The position numbers were made by a program, and so were the translations under genes. From Atrina japonica (Eukaryota > Mollusca > Bivalvia > Pterioida > Pinnidae), in NCBI GenBank assembly GCA_030159075.1, contig BROG01000150.1, forward strand, positions 580,001 to 644,000: a stretch of 64,000 bases of DNA, written 5' to 3'. Shown here one piece after another: positions 1-10,989 of this stretch; positions within the stretch are counted from its first letter, which is position 1; every line of letters begins with the position of its first letter. The notes beneath the pieces were generated by a model. The model made no database searches and had not been told where the DNA came from. It worked only from the letters and a program-made list of their open reading frames with translations.

Positions 1-1059
1 TCAGCCACAGAATCAGGAAGCAATCAGTTTCAAGGTTAGTATACAAGAATAAGTCACTTTCAGATCAGCCAATCCACTCCCCTTTTGACTTGATAACTGA
101 CATCAATATCACATGACTCTACAAAAATCATTCATGCATATAAATTTTCAGTTTTCGAGGTGTTATGTCACCCTAGGGCAGAGCCTTCGGGTGATATAAC
201 TCCTATCTGGTGCACAAATATTCATGTCAACCCAAAACAAGGGCAAAAATTGTATATTGTTAAAGTTAATGGTGATGTTGCAAGTAGCATAAAATCAAGC
301 ATATAATATCCATTGAATTAGTTAAAACACAAAATAAATTGCAACAGCAGTTTTATTTTTATACTTTATTCATGCAAAAACCTACGTACGTTCATAATGA
401 TTACAACACTTAATGCCTTCGATACTCAACACTATTGATATATTTTACTGTACTTTGCAACAGTTTTTAAAATTAAGCCTCCATCAAGGCTGACTTCAGC
501 AAATATATTTGACAATGATGTATCAATTCTGTCTAATCATTAAATTTCGGCTGTTGTTTTTCTCCATTCTGGTCTGCATTGAGCAAATGTCCATTTCATA
601 ACTTCTATATAGGCTAGATGTTACACCTAATTACCACATAGCCTACTAGAAAAAAAAAAGACCATCCATTTCTGCACACGAGAGGGTGACATAAATGTAT
701 CAGGGTGACATGAATGGATGAAAGGAAGAATGTGAATGTTTATGATTGACATAAAGAATGTTTTAGATCACATGATACGATTTTGACCAATCAGAAGTAA
801 AGATACATATCAGAGGTATAATAAATACAAATATTTATAATTTGAAATTCTAGAACATTTAGTGGTCACACCACTAACTACTAAGCCAAGTTTGGTTTGT
901 AGTATATGTAGATTAAGCATAACAAAATAAATATCATGCTCCTGCTACCCAGATTAAAATTTCCAAATAGGTTTAATAGTTTGATTACAGTCAACAGTGG
1001 ACATTATTTGCCAGAGTTATGGGACTTACCTCTTAGGGGTCATTGTTTCTCAATGACAT

Positions 1060-1378
1060 TTTGTGTTTCTATATTGTAATGTAAATATCTTGTTTACTTG
1101 TTTATTATTCCAGATGCCTTTATTATCGTTGCTGTAACTGTAATACATGTTGTTTTTCTATAATGTAATGTAAATATCTTGCTTACTTGTTTATTATTCC
1201 AGATGCCTTTATTATCATTGCTGTAACTGTATTACATGTTGTATTTCTGTAATGTAATGTAAATCTCTTGTTTACTTAATGTTATTTCAGGTGACTTTTA
1301 TTACTGTTGCTGTTTCTGTATCACATCTTGTGTCTATAATGTAATGAACATATCTTGTTTACTTGTTTATTATTTCAG
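1060..1378 (+). repeat. Tandem repeat (~89 bp unit) duplicating a 3' splice site
   Basis: Three decayed copies precede the true exon at 1379. Each contains the stretch leading into a pyrimidine-rich tract, a CAG, and a near copy of the exon start. Candidate acceptors lie near 1112, 1201 and 1290, and the functional one ends at 1378. The period is about 89 bp. Bases 1-1059 upstream hold no recognisable coding sequence and are read as intron. Confidence 0.8.
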
Positions 1379-1487
1379 GTGCCTTTATTACCATTTTTAC
1401 CTGTCATTAGTACGTTCATCAATGTTTACTTGATGTTAAAACTCTCATCAGCTACATGGATTAGATTTGGTGTGTGGATGTTTATTG
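1379..1487 (+). CDS. Cationic amino-acid transporter (SLC7A/CAT family), penultimate coding exon
   Basis: This exon encodes a transmembrane segment of a CAT-type amino-acid permease, a plasma-membrane carrier for arginine, lysine and ornithine. The translation [20 protein letters not shown] followed by [17 protein letters not shown] matches the late membrane helices of SLC7A1-4-like proteins. It is bounded by TTTCAG before 1379 and GGTAAG after 1487. It starts in phase 0, is 109 nt long and leaves one base of a glycine codon that the exon at 5966 completes. The rest of the gene lies left of the window. Family membership is firm; the paralogue (SLC7A1, 2, 3, 4 or 14) cannot be fixed from this fragment. 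Confidence 0.85.
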
Positions 1488-1562
1488 GTAAGTGTGATTT
1501 GTGTTTACTATTTATGAAATGTCATCCTCTACTAGCTGATCATTGTCTGCTGAAATACATGT

Positions 1563-1965
1563 ACAGATACACAGACAGACAGACAGATATACAGACAGAC
1601 AGATAAACAGACAGGCAGACAGATATACAGACAGATGGATATACAGACAGACAGGTAAAACAGACAGATAGATAAAACAGACAGACAGATAAAACAGACA
1701 GACAGATATACAGACAGACAGATATACAGACAGACAGATAAAACAGACAGACAGATAAAACAGACAGACAGATAAAACAGACAGACAGATATACAGACAG
1801 ATGGATATACAGACAGACATAAAACAGACAGACAGATAAAACAGACAGATAAACAGACAGACAGATAAAACAGACAGACAGATAAAACAGACAGACAGAT
1901 AAACAGACAGACAGATAAAACACAGACAGATATACAGACACACAGGTAAACAGCTATACATACAT
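1563..1965. repeat. CAGA-rich simple repeat with ATA/AAA interruptions
   Basis: Tandem CAGA tetramers are interrupted regularly by GATA and GATAAAA, giving a higher-order unit of about 20 bp. Long open frames on the minus strand through it encode only CLSV-type repeats and are not genes. It sits within the SLC7A intron. Confidence 0.9.
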
Positions 1966-2084
1966 ACAACACACAAGCACACACATGTACACATCCATAC
2001 CTAAAATACAGTGCCAAACAACTGCTGTCACAACACCATTATTTTACTTGTAAATGAAATATACACTGCAGTTATGCCACTTAT

Positions 2085-5000
2085 ATCTTACAGAAAGTAA
2101 ACCACAATGTCATAGTCATACATCAATGATAACCCACAATGTCATAGTCATGTATCAGTAGTGACTCACAATGTCATAGTCATCTGAGAGTAGTGTCCCA
2201 CAATGTCATAGTCATATAGTGAGTAGTGACCCACAATGTCATAGTCATATAGTGAGTACTGACCCACAATGTCATAGTCATATAGTGAGTAGTGACTCAC
2301 AATGTCATAGTCATATAATGAGTAGTGACCCACAATGTCAGTCACATAGTGAGTAGTGACCCACAATATCATAGTCATATAATGAGTAGTGACCCACAAT
2401 GTCATAGTCATATAGTGAGTAGTGACCCACAATGTCAGCCATATAGTGAGTAGTGACCCACAATCTCATAGTCATATAATGAGTAGTGACCCACAATGTC
2501 ATAGTCATATAGTGAGTAGTGACCCACAATGTCAAAGTCATATAGTGAGTAGTGACCCACAATGTCATAGTCATATAGTGAGTAGTGACCCACAATGTCA
2601 TAGTCATATAATGAGTAGTGACCCACAATGTCATAGTCATATAGTGAGTAGTGACCCACAATGTCATAGTCATATAATAAGTAGTGACCCACAATGTCAG
2701 TCATATAGTGAGTAGTGACCCACAATGTCATAGTCATATAATGAGTAGTGACCCACAATGTCATAGTCATATAATGAGTAGTGACCCACAATGTCATAGT
2801 CATATAGTGAGTATTGACCCACAATGTCATAGTCATATAATGAGTAGTGACCCACAATGTCAGTCATATAGTGAGTAGTGACCCACAATGTCATAGTCAT
2901 ATAATGAGTAGTGACCCACAATGTCAGTCATATAGTGAGTAGTGACCCACAATGTCAGCCATATAGTGAGTAGTGACCCACAATGTCATAGTCATATAAT
3001 GAGTAGTGACCCACAATGTCATAGTCACATAGTGAGTAGTGACCCACAATGTCATAGTCATATAGTGAGTAGTGACCCACAATGTCATAGTCATATAATG
3101 AGTAGTGACCCACAATGTCATAGTCATATAGTGAGTAGTGACCCACAATGTCATAGTCATATAATGAGTAGTGACCGACAATGTCATAGTCATATAGTGA
3201 GTAGTGACCGACAATGTCATAGTCATATAGTGAGTAGTGACCCACAATGTCATAGTCATATAGTGAGTAGTGACCCACAATGTCATAGCCATATAGTGAG
3301 TAGTGACCCACAATGTCATAGTCATATAGTGAGTAGTGACCCACAATGTCATAGTCATATAGTGAGTAGTGACCCACAATGTCATAGCCATATAGTGAGT
3401 AGTGACCCACAATGTCATAGTCATATAGTGAGTAGTGACCCACAATGTCATAGTCATACATAGATAGTAAACCACCATACCATAGTCATGTATCAGTGGT
3501 AACCCACAATGTCATAGTCATCTGAGAGTAGTGTTCCACAATGTCATAGTCATTTGTGAGTTGTTACCCACAATGTCATAGTCATTTGTTAGTATAGAAA
3601 CACAATGTCATAGTCATACATAGATAGTAACCCATAATATCATAGTCATGTATCAGTGATAACCCACAATGCAATAGTCTTCTGTGAGTAGTGACCAACA
3701 TTGTCAGCCATATATGAGTAGTAACCCACAATGCCATAATTATGTATCAGTAGTAACCCACGATGCCGTAGTCATGCATTAATAGTAACCCACAATGCCA
3801 TCTTCATGTATTAATAGTAACCCACAATGCCATAGTCATGTATCAGTAGTAACCCACAAAGTTGTAGTCATGTATCAGCAGTGACCCACAATGTCATAAG
3901 TCATATAGTGAGTAATAACCTTCATTGTCAGTCATGTATCAGTAGTGACTCACAGTGTCATAGTCATATATCATTGGTAACCCACAATGTCATAGTCATA
4001 TATGAGTAATAACCCACAATGTCATAGTCACATTTGAGTTGTAACCCACAATGTCATAGTCATACATGAGTAGTAACCTACAATGTCATAGTCATATTTG
4101 AGTAGTAACCCACAATATCATAGTCAATCCCACAATGTTATAGTCATGTATGAGTAGTAACCCACAATGTCACAGTCATACATGAGTAGTGACCCACAAT
4201 GTCATAGTCATATGTGAATAGTAACCTACAATTTCATAGTCATATTTGAGTAGTAACCCACAATGTCATAGTTATACATGAATAGTAACCCACAATGTCA
4301 TAGTCATACATGAGTAGTAACCTACAATGACATAGTCATATATGAGTAGTAACCCACAATGTCATAGTCATACATGAGTAGTAACCTACAATACCATAGT
4401 CATACATGCATAGTAACCTACAATGTCATAGTCATACATGAGAAGTAACCTACAATGACATAGTCATATTTGAATAGTAACCCACAATGTCATAGTCAAT
4501 CCCACAATGTTATAATCATGTATGAGTAGTAACCCACAATGTCATAGTCAATCCCACAATGTTTTAGTCATGTATGAATAGTAAGCAATGTCATAGTCAT
4601 ATTTGAGAAGTAACCCACAATGTCATAGTCATACACGAGTAGTGACCCATGATGTCATAGTCATCTGTGAGTAGTAACCTACAATGTTATAGTCATATAT
4701 GAGTAGTAACCCACAATGTCATAGTCACATTTGAGTTGTAACCCACAATATCATAGTCATGCATAATTAGTAACCTACAATGTCATGGTCATATATGAGT
4801 AATAACCCACAATGTCATAGTCATGCATGAGTAGTGACCCACAATGTCATAGTCATACATGAGTAGTGACCCATGATGTCATAGTCATCTGTAAGTAGTA
4901 ACCTACAATGTCATAGTCATACATGAGTAGTAACCTACAATGTCATAGTCATATATGAGTAATAACCCACAATGTCATAGTCATATTTTAGTAGTAACCT

Positions 5001-5300
5001 ACAATGTCATAGTCAATCCTACAATGCTATAGTCATACATGAGTAGTAACCTACAATGTCATAGTCATATATGAGTAATAACCCACAATGTCATAGTCAT
5101 ATTTTAGTAGTATCCCACAATGTCATAGTCATACATGAGTAGTATCCCACAATGTCATAGTCATACATGAGTAGTGACCCACAATGTCATAGTCATACAT
5201 TTAGTAGTAACCTACAATGTCATTGTCAACCCCACAATGTCATATTCATATTTGAGTAGTAACCCACAATGTCATAGTCATGTATGAGCATGATGACTAG
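2085..5300. repeat. Large intronic minisatellite, ~33 bp unit, about 95 copies
   Basis: The core unit contains GTGACCCACAATGTCATAG followed by TCATATAGTGAGTA. Copies are nearly uniform from about 2200 to 3460. From about 3470 to 5300 they drift to a variant with GTAACCCACAATGTCATAG and TCATACATGAGTA, with some truncated units. All long frames through it (MWVTTHYMT or SSDPQCHSHIV repeats) are artefacts of a period divisible by three. It lies between the two SLC7A exons. Confidence 0.95.
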
Positions 5301-5544
5301 GAAGCCACCATGTCACAGTTATAAATGATAAGTGCTACAAATAAAGCATGATTTTTTATTCTGTGAAACCTATATCAACATAGGGTTAAAGCTGACCCTG
5401 CCATCATGAACTACACTATTCAGTATGTTATTTTGAAGCTACTGTAAGTTCACAGGCATTGCAAAATATCAAACCAATCAATTCTTATTACCACACATGA
5501 CATTCCTACGCACAAAGCCAATGCTGCTGCCACTAGGCACACCT

Positions 5545-5965
5545 ACAAAGTGTATTCTGCCACATCATTACACTTAAGTTTAAGTCTGTTTCTGCATTCA
5601 CACCATTCCTTTTTATTTTCAGGCTTATTGATATACTTATATATATGCTACCACACTGTTACACTTAAGTTAATGTCAGTTCCTACATTCACATCATCCC
5701 TTTTTATTATCAGGCTTATTGAATGTACTTATACATGCTCCCACATCATTTCACTTACAGTCAGTTCCTACATTCACACCATTCCTATCGATTTACTTAT
5801 TTTATATGCTGCCATGTCATTACTCATAAGTTAAAGTCAGTTCCTACATTCACATCATCCCTTTTTATTTTCAGGCTTATTGATATACAATGTACTTATA
5901 TATGCTCCCACATCATTTCACTAAAAGTCAGTTCCTACATTCACACCATTCCATTTCCTTTTCAG
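5545..5965 (+). repeat. Tandem repeat (~90 bp unit) duplicating the acceptor of the last SLC7A exon
   Basis: Five units share a block with CATTCACACCATTCC, a T-rich tract, TTTTCAGGC and TTATTGATATAC. Intact-looking decoy acceptors occur near 5622, 5713 and 5873, and one unit near 5790 has lost the CAG. The last unit runs into the functional exon at 5966. The decoys encode a GLLIY-like start, close to the real GFLIYFF. Confidence 0.85.
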
Positions 5966-6144
5966 GCTTTCTGATATACTTTTTCTATGGCATACGTAAA
6001 AGCACTGCAAACAAATATGATCGGCATTTCCCGCTTTCTGCAGCAAGAATTATCCTTGAAGATGATGATTACAACTTTTATAGTGATGGAGACAACACTG
6101 ATGATACAGATGCCCTAATGGAAAGAAGTGATAGGCACAGATGA
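5966..6144 (+). CDS. Cationic amino-acid transporter (SLC7A/CAT family), last coding exon
   Basis: The exon opens with GFLIYFFYGIRKST, which matches the end of the final transmembrane helix and the start of the cytoplasmic tail of CAT transporters (GLLIYFFYGIRHS-like). About 45 residues of polar tail follow, rich in Asp, Glu and Ser, ending in a TGA at 6142. It is preceded by TTTTCAG and completes in phase the glycine codon left open by the exon ending at 1487. The 3' UTR must follow; I cannot place a poly(A) site with confidence. The tail sequence is not diagnostic of a paralogue. Confidence 0.85.
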
Positions 6145-6621
6145 CAAAGGAGCAGGGAAAATTAATGTCATCTGTCATTTCATTTATAGGTCACCTGAGT
6201 TACTCAGTTGACTTGTCGTGATCTGCTGCTGTTCATTATCATGTAATGCTGTTATGTGTATGGTTTGGGTGTGCATATTGTTTTAACTGATCGACCACTG
6301 TAGTGCCATTTGAACTCACCCATTTCAAGTAATGGTAAAGTTCATTGTCAAAATTTGGAAGTGTATGAATTTGAATCTACTAACACTGGGGAAATTTAGC
6401 TTGCTCACCCGTATGTTATGACAGTAGACCATGTTATCTTTTTGATATGAATGAGTCTTTATGTGACATCAGTGGTTGAGGAGCCAAGGTTTAGACATTT
6501 TAAACGCACAATTATCAAGAATTCTCTTTAAATTTTGTATGGATAGTATCACTAGTGGAAGGGTATCAAACTATTGTGAATTTGATTACACCTTCAGTAT
6601 GTGTTCATCACGGATTTTATA

Positions 6622-6935
6622 GACAGGGTGAATACTCTGGTGATACGTTCACCAACAGGGTGCATACTATGGTGATAAGTCCACCAATTGGGTGCAGACT
6701 AGGTGATAAATTCTCCAACAGAGTTCATAGTATGGTGATAAGTCCACCAATAGGGTGGATAGTATGGTGATAAGTCCACCAACAGGATGAAGAGTGTGGT
6801 GATAAGTCTAACAACAAGGTGATGAGTATGGTGATAAGTCCACCAATAGAGTGAATAGTATGGTGATAAATCCACCGATGGTGTGCATAGTATGGTGATA
6901 AGTCCATTAATAGGATGCAGACTCTGCTGATAGAT
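6622..6935. repeat. Minisatellite, ~31 bp unit
   Basis: About ten imperfect units contain ATGGTGATAAGTCCACCAA followed by a GGGTG-like end. It lies in or just beyond the 3' UTR of the SLC7A gene. Short frames on both strands here are repeat translations. Confidence 0.85.
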
Positions 6936-7507
6936 CAGACCCTGTTTGTCCTCTTGTTATATATGTTGTTAACTTATTTATTGTTATTCCAAAGCAATAT
7001 GAAAACTGTTATCATTTTTCGATCAACAGAAGTTGATGTAAGTGATATAGTATTTATTTGTTGATTTTTTGTTTGTGTAGCTTTAAGTCCTGTTTAAAGT
7101 ATTTCCATGTGAAGTAGACTGAATTATCTCACACATGTGATAGAGTTTAATGTATTTTTACTAGTCAAGACTTCCTTGTCTCACCCTAGGGTGACAAGTG
7201 CACTTTTCTGGTATTCTCATATATACAGGTGTGAGAAAAATAGTAAACTGCACGTTACGGTGTTGGATATAGAAAATCTGAAATTCCATGATTGAGATTT
7301 AAAAAAAATCACACCATGATATATAAACAAGAGATTCTGTTAAAAACTGTGTAAACTTGAATATTGACGTATGTGTAACCATTTTCAAAGTGACAAAGAT
7401 CTTTCCAGGTATTTGTTGAAGAAACGTATGCATTTGATAAGTGTTTGATTATGTGAGTGCCAGAAATATATACACTGCAAGGTGAACGTATATTAAAGGT
7501 GCATGTT

Positions 7508-8450
7508 GAAGACTTAAAGCTGAACTAGTAAGATAAAAAGCTTTTAATCTTTGAATTGAAAAAAACGTGTATGTTGAAAAAAATGTTTTGAAACATTCCC
7601 ACTTCATATCCCTACACAGCAGACATATTTGTGATTGTTTCATAAAAAAATCAAGTCCCATAACAGGTATAAAAGGTGGATTAGTTATACTAGTTGTCAT
7701 TGTGTATCTGTACTCACGACGGGAAATGTGTGAAGTCCCAGAGGCTGAATAAAACTCATGGACTCTTAGTTTTACCTGTACTTCTAGAAAAAAATAAACA
7801 TCTGTTCCTGTAGTAAACTTTTCTGCAATGTACAAACAGCAACAAACAGAGAATGATTAGTTCATCCATAATAAATCCAAAATTTATTCCATGACACTAC
7901 ATATCAAGCACCTTCCAAAACAAAAATGAAGCGATCTGCTTTCTACTGTCATTCAGCCACTGAGCCATGTTTCTTCCTCTGGTTTTTCGAAACACCTCCC
8001 TGTTTACCGAAAGAAGAAACTTGCATGACTCAATGGCCGAATGACAGTAGGAAGCAGATCTCTTTGTTTTTGTTTTGACAGGTGCTTGATATTTAGTATA
8101 ATGGAATAAATTTTGGATTTATTATGGATGAACTAATTATTCTCTGTTTGTTGCAGTTTGTACGTTGCAGAAAACTTCAGTTGATGCACAGATGTTTATT
8201 TTTTTATAAGTACAGGTAAGGCTAGGAGTCCGTGAGTTTTATTCAGCCTCTGGGACTTTGCCCGTTTCATGTTGCGAGTACAGATATACAATGACAACCA
8301 ATATAACTAATCCGCCTTTCATATCTGTTCCAGGACTTGTTTTCCAGCGAAACAATCACAAATATGTAAATAAATTGGGAATGTTCAACACGATTTTTTT
8401 TTTATTTAAAGTTCAAAAGCTTTTTATCTTCCTAGTTCAACTTTAAGCTC
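7508..8450. repeat. Long imperfect inverted repeat (foldback)
   Basis: The left arm (about 7508-7965) reappears in reverse complement at about 8040-8450. Paired landmarks are GTATCTGTACTCACGACGGG near 7705 with its partner near 8275, and CATAATAAATCCAAAATTTA near 7868 with its partner near 8105. The spacer is roughly 75 bp. Arms differ by scattered substitutions and indels. No coding capacity is evident, so it is probably a non-autonomous foldback element. Confidence 0.8.
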
Positions 8451-9335
8451 ATGATCTATGGAATCTGTCTTGAAAGACCACTTTCATAAAAATCCACCTG
8501 TCTTGAAGACAAGATTCTGGAAATACTTGGTCAAATAACAGTTTACATAAAAACTTCTGAGTGTTGCCTAAATGTTTGGTATACATAGTAAAAGTCACCA
8601 TTCTTTTCGATAAAACTTAAAAATTGAGCGCATGTCACATAAAAGAACCCTCACTGCATTGGCACCAGTCCATAGCAAAGGTCAGAATTTTGGACACTTC
8701 ACCATGAGCTGGTGAAATCTCCATATTAGAGGGAGTGTAAAACAACGAAGGGTTGGTTTTACTCAACAACTAAAACTCTATTGTTCTAACTTGGACTGCA
8801 ACACAGCGATGTTATAAATGGGAACATACAATTATAAACATGAAATATTACAATGCAAATATCAAAACATTTAAATTTGTAAATGATTGACAATAGTTTA
8901 TTATTCCGAATATATAATATTCAAGTTTAGATTGTCCAATTTGTTAAATAAAAGATTTGTCTTAACAGAGTTTACTTTAGTTCAGTATTGCTGCAATTAT
9001 TAGAAGGACTGACAGAGATATTTAATATCAATGAGTGAGTATTGTTGTATATAATAGACAGAAATATTTAATTTCATTGATCATGCTGTTTCATGGTCAA
9101 AAAGAAAATGTTTGTGATAAATCTAGGTCACAGCCATTTGACTGTTATTTCAATGATTCCATACTTTATAAGATGCTTCCATCAGTGATTCCATACTTTG
9201 TAAGATGCTTCCATCAGTGAGGAAATATGCAGAACTAACATATATCACACCTGATGTCCATTATCCTCATCTGACATCCATCCATCCATCTATCAACTAT
9301 TTTTGAAGTCATGTGAACATCTTTACTAGTGTCAG
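8451..9335. other. No feature recognised
   Basis: AT-rich sequence without an open frame of coding character, tRNA-like fold or tandem structure, apart from a short duplication of ATTCCATACTTTATAAGATG near 9158-9210. Confidence 0.5.
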
Positions 9336-9339
9336 TATC

Positions 9340-9665
9340 ATAAATGTACGTATGTCACATACAAACTTCACGCTTAAGGACCAATTATGTGTGTCCTCAT
9401 ACAATCCTCATACTTTAGGACCAAATTGTACTCATACAATCCTCATACTTAAGGACCAAAATGTACTCATACAATCCTTATACTTAAGGACCAAAATGTA
9501 CTCATACAATCCTCATACTTAAGGACCAAAATGTACTAGTATGTCACATACAAACTTCACACTTAATGACCAATTATGTGTGTCCTCATACAATCTCATA
9601 CTTTAGGACCAAAATGTACTAGTATGTCACATACAAACCTCATACTTTAGGACCAGTTATGTGTA
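9340..9665. repeat. Minisatellite (left part), AAGGACCAAAATGT-type units
   Basis: Units of about 37-60 bp are built from CTTAAGGACCAA, TATGTGTGTC and ACATACAAACCTCATA. The same units resume at about 10490, so this appears to be one array split by foreign sequence. Confidence 0.8.
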
Positions 9666-10489
9666 ACGCGGTATGAGCTTTCACAGGTGAACAATTTTAC
9701 ATGCACATTTTATGTAATATTTTATCTCATATATCCCAAAGTGACCATCTGGTGGTTAGAATAACAAATGCATGTGTATAATTGCAAAAATTTTGCCAAA
9801 CGTAACCCGTAATATCAATCTTTTTTGTCTGCCATTGCAAATTAAGTTTCGATAATTTTACGAAGATTACCGAGTGTCCAATAAACATGTGCAATTTGCA
9901 GTTAATATATATTCTATTCTTATCAGCGTTTGTGTTTATTTTTGTACATTATCATTTCATACCTAAATCAGGCAAAGTTGGTCTTTTCCGTCATTTCAGA
10001 ACATTCGTTTCTAAAATTGTCCACGTGCTGGATATAACGGGTGATCTCGACCCATTTTTAGCTCACCTGGCTAAATCCAGGGTTAGCTTTTGCCATCACT
10101 TTGCGTCCGTCGTCAGTCCGTCCATCGTCTGTCCGTCCGGCGTGAACTTTCATTCAAAGATCTCCTCCTCTGAAACTACTGAGTCAATTAGAACCAAAAT
10201 TGGTCACAATAGTCTTTGGGTGGGTGGTTACCTGTAAAAAGTTGTTTTTCAGGTTCGCACCCTTGACCTCATTACGAAGCACATTTGTTATCGTGAAAGA
10301 GTTTATCTGAAAGGTCATGGCATACGGAGATATAGCCGGATTTTTTAAGGTATGGGAAAAATCCTAAATTCTAATAAAATAAATAACTTTACAACGTTTC
10401 ACGTGTTTGATAATGTATTTGAACACAAATTTTCATATTCTCGTTTATGTCACGGAACAAAAATCACCACTATGACAGCTTTTATGGCT
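9666..10489. mobile_element. Probable insertion splitting a minisatellite, with a bivalve-type dispersed repeat inside
   Basis: The array breaks after GGACCAGTTATGTGT and resumes with TTAAGGACCAAAATGT. Between lies about 825 bp with no array units. It contains TAGCTCACCTGGCTAAATCC, CGTCCGTCGTCAGTCCGTCC and a stretch resembling dispersed repeats common in bivalve genomes (about 10060-10260). I did not find a clear target duplication, so exact ends are uncertain. Confidence 0.5.
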
Positions 10490-10890
10490 TTAAGGACCAA
10501 AATGTCACATTGAAAACCTCATATACTTTAGGTCCAATTATGTGTCACATTTAATTCTCATGCATTAGGACTAATTATGTGTGTCACATACAAACCGCTT
10601 ATTTAAGGATCACTAATGTGTGTCACTTACCAAGCCCATACTTTAGGACCAAAATATGTGTCACTTACAAACCTCATACATTAGGACTAATTATGTGTGT
10701 CACATAAAAACCTCATACTTAAGGACCAAATGTATGTCACTTACAAACCTCATACTTAAAGACCAATTATGTGTGTCCCATAAAAACCTCATACATAAGG
10801 ACCAAATGCATGTCACATACAAACTTCATACATTAGGACCAATTATGTGTGTCACATACCTTATACTTAAGGACCAATTATGTATTAAGT
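10490..10890. repeat. Minisatellite (right part)
   Basis: Same unit family as 9340-9665, with CATACTTAAGGACCAATTA and TGTGTGTCACATACAAAC. A short CTATCATAAATCT repeat follows at about 10935-11000. Confidence 0.8.
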
Positions 10891-10989
10891 ACATGGGTCA
10901 CAGTATCTGTCTTATGTGAATCTCTTACTGTCAATCTATCTATCATAAATCTCTCTATTTGTCTATCATAAATATCTATTTGTCTATCA

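Noticed and set aside
1512..2017. Cysteine-rich open frames of 130-160 codons on the minus strand
   Set aside because: They are translations of the CAGA simple repeat (CLSV/CFICLSV periodicity) with no start context or domain.
2166..3478. Long MWVTTHYMT and SSDPQCHSHIV frames
   Set aside because: The 33 bp unit is a multiple of three, so any frame without a stop in the unit stays open; it is a minisatellite.
2085..5300. CRISPR-like array
   Set aside because: Units are directly contiguous with no unique spacers, and the context is a eukaryotic intron. The same applies to 29145-30460.
9887..10237. 116-codon frame
   Set aside because: Lies across a dispersed repeat with no domain; the hydrophobic start is AT-rich noise.
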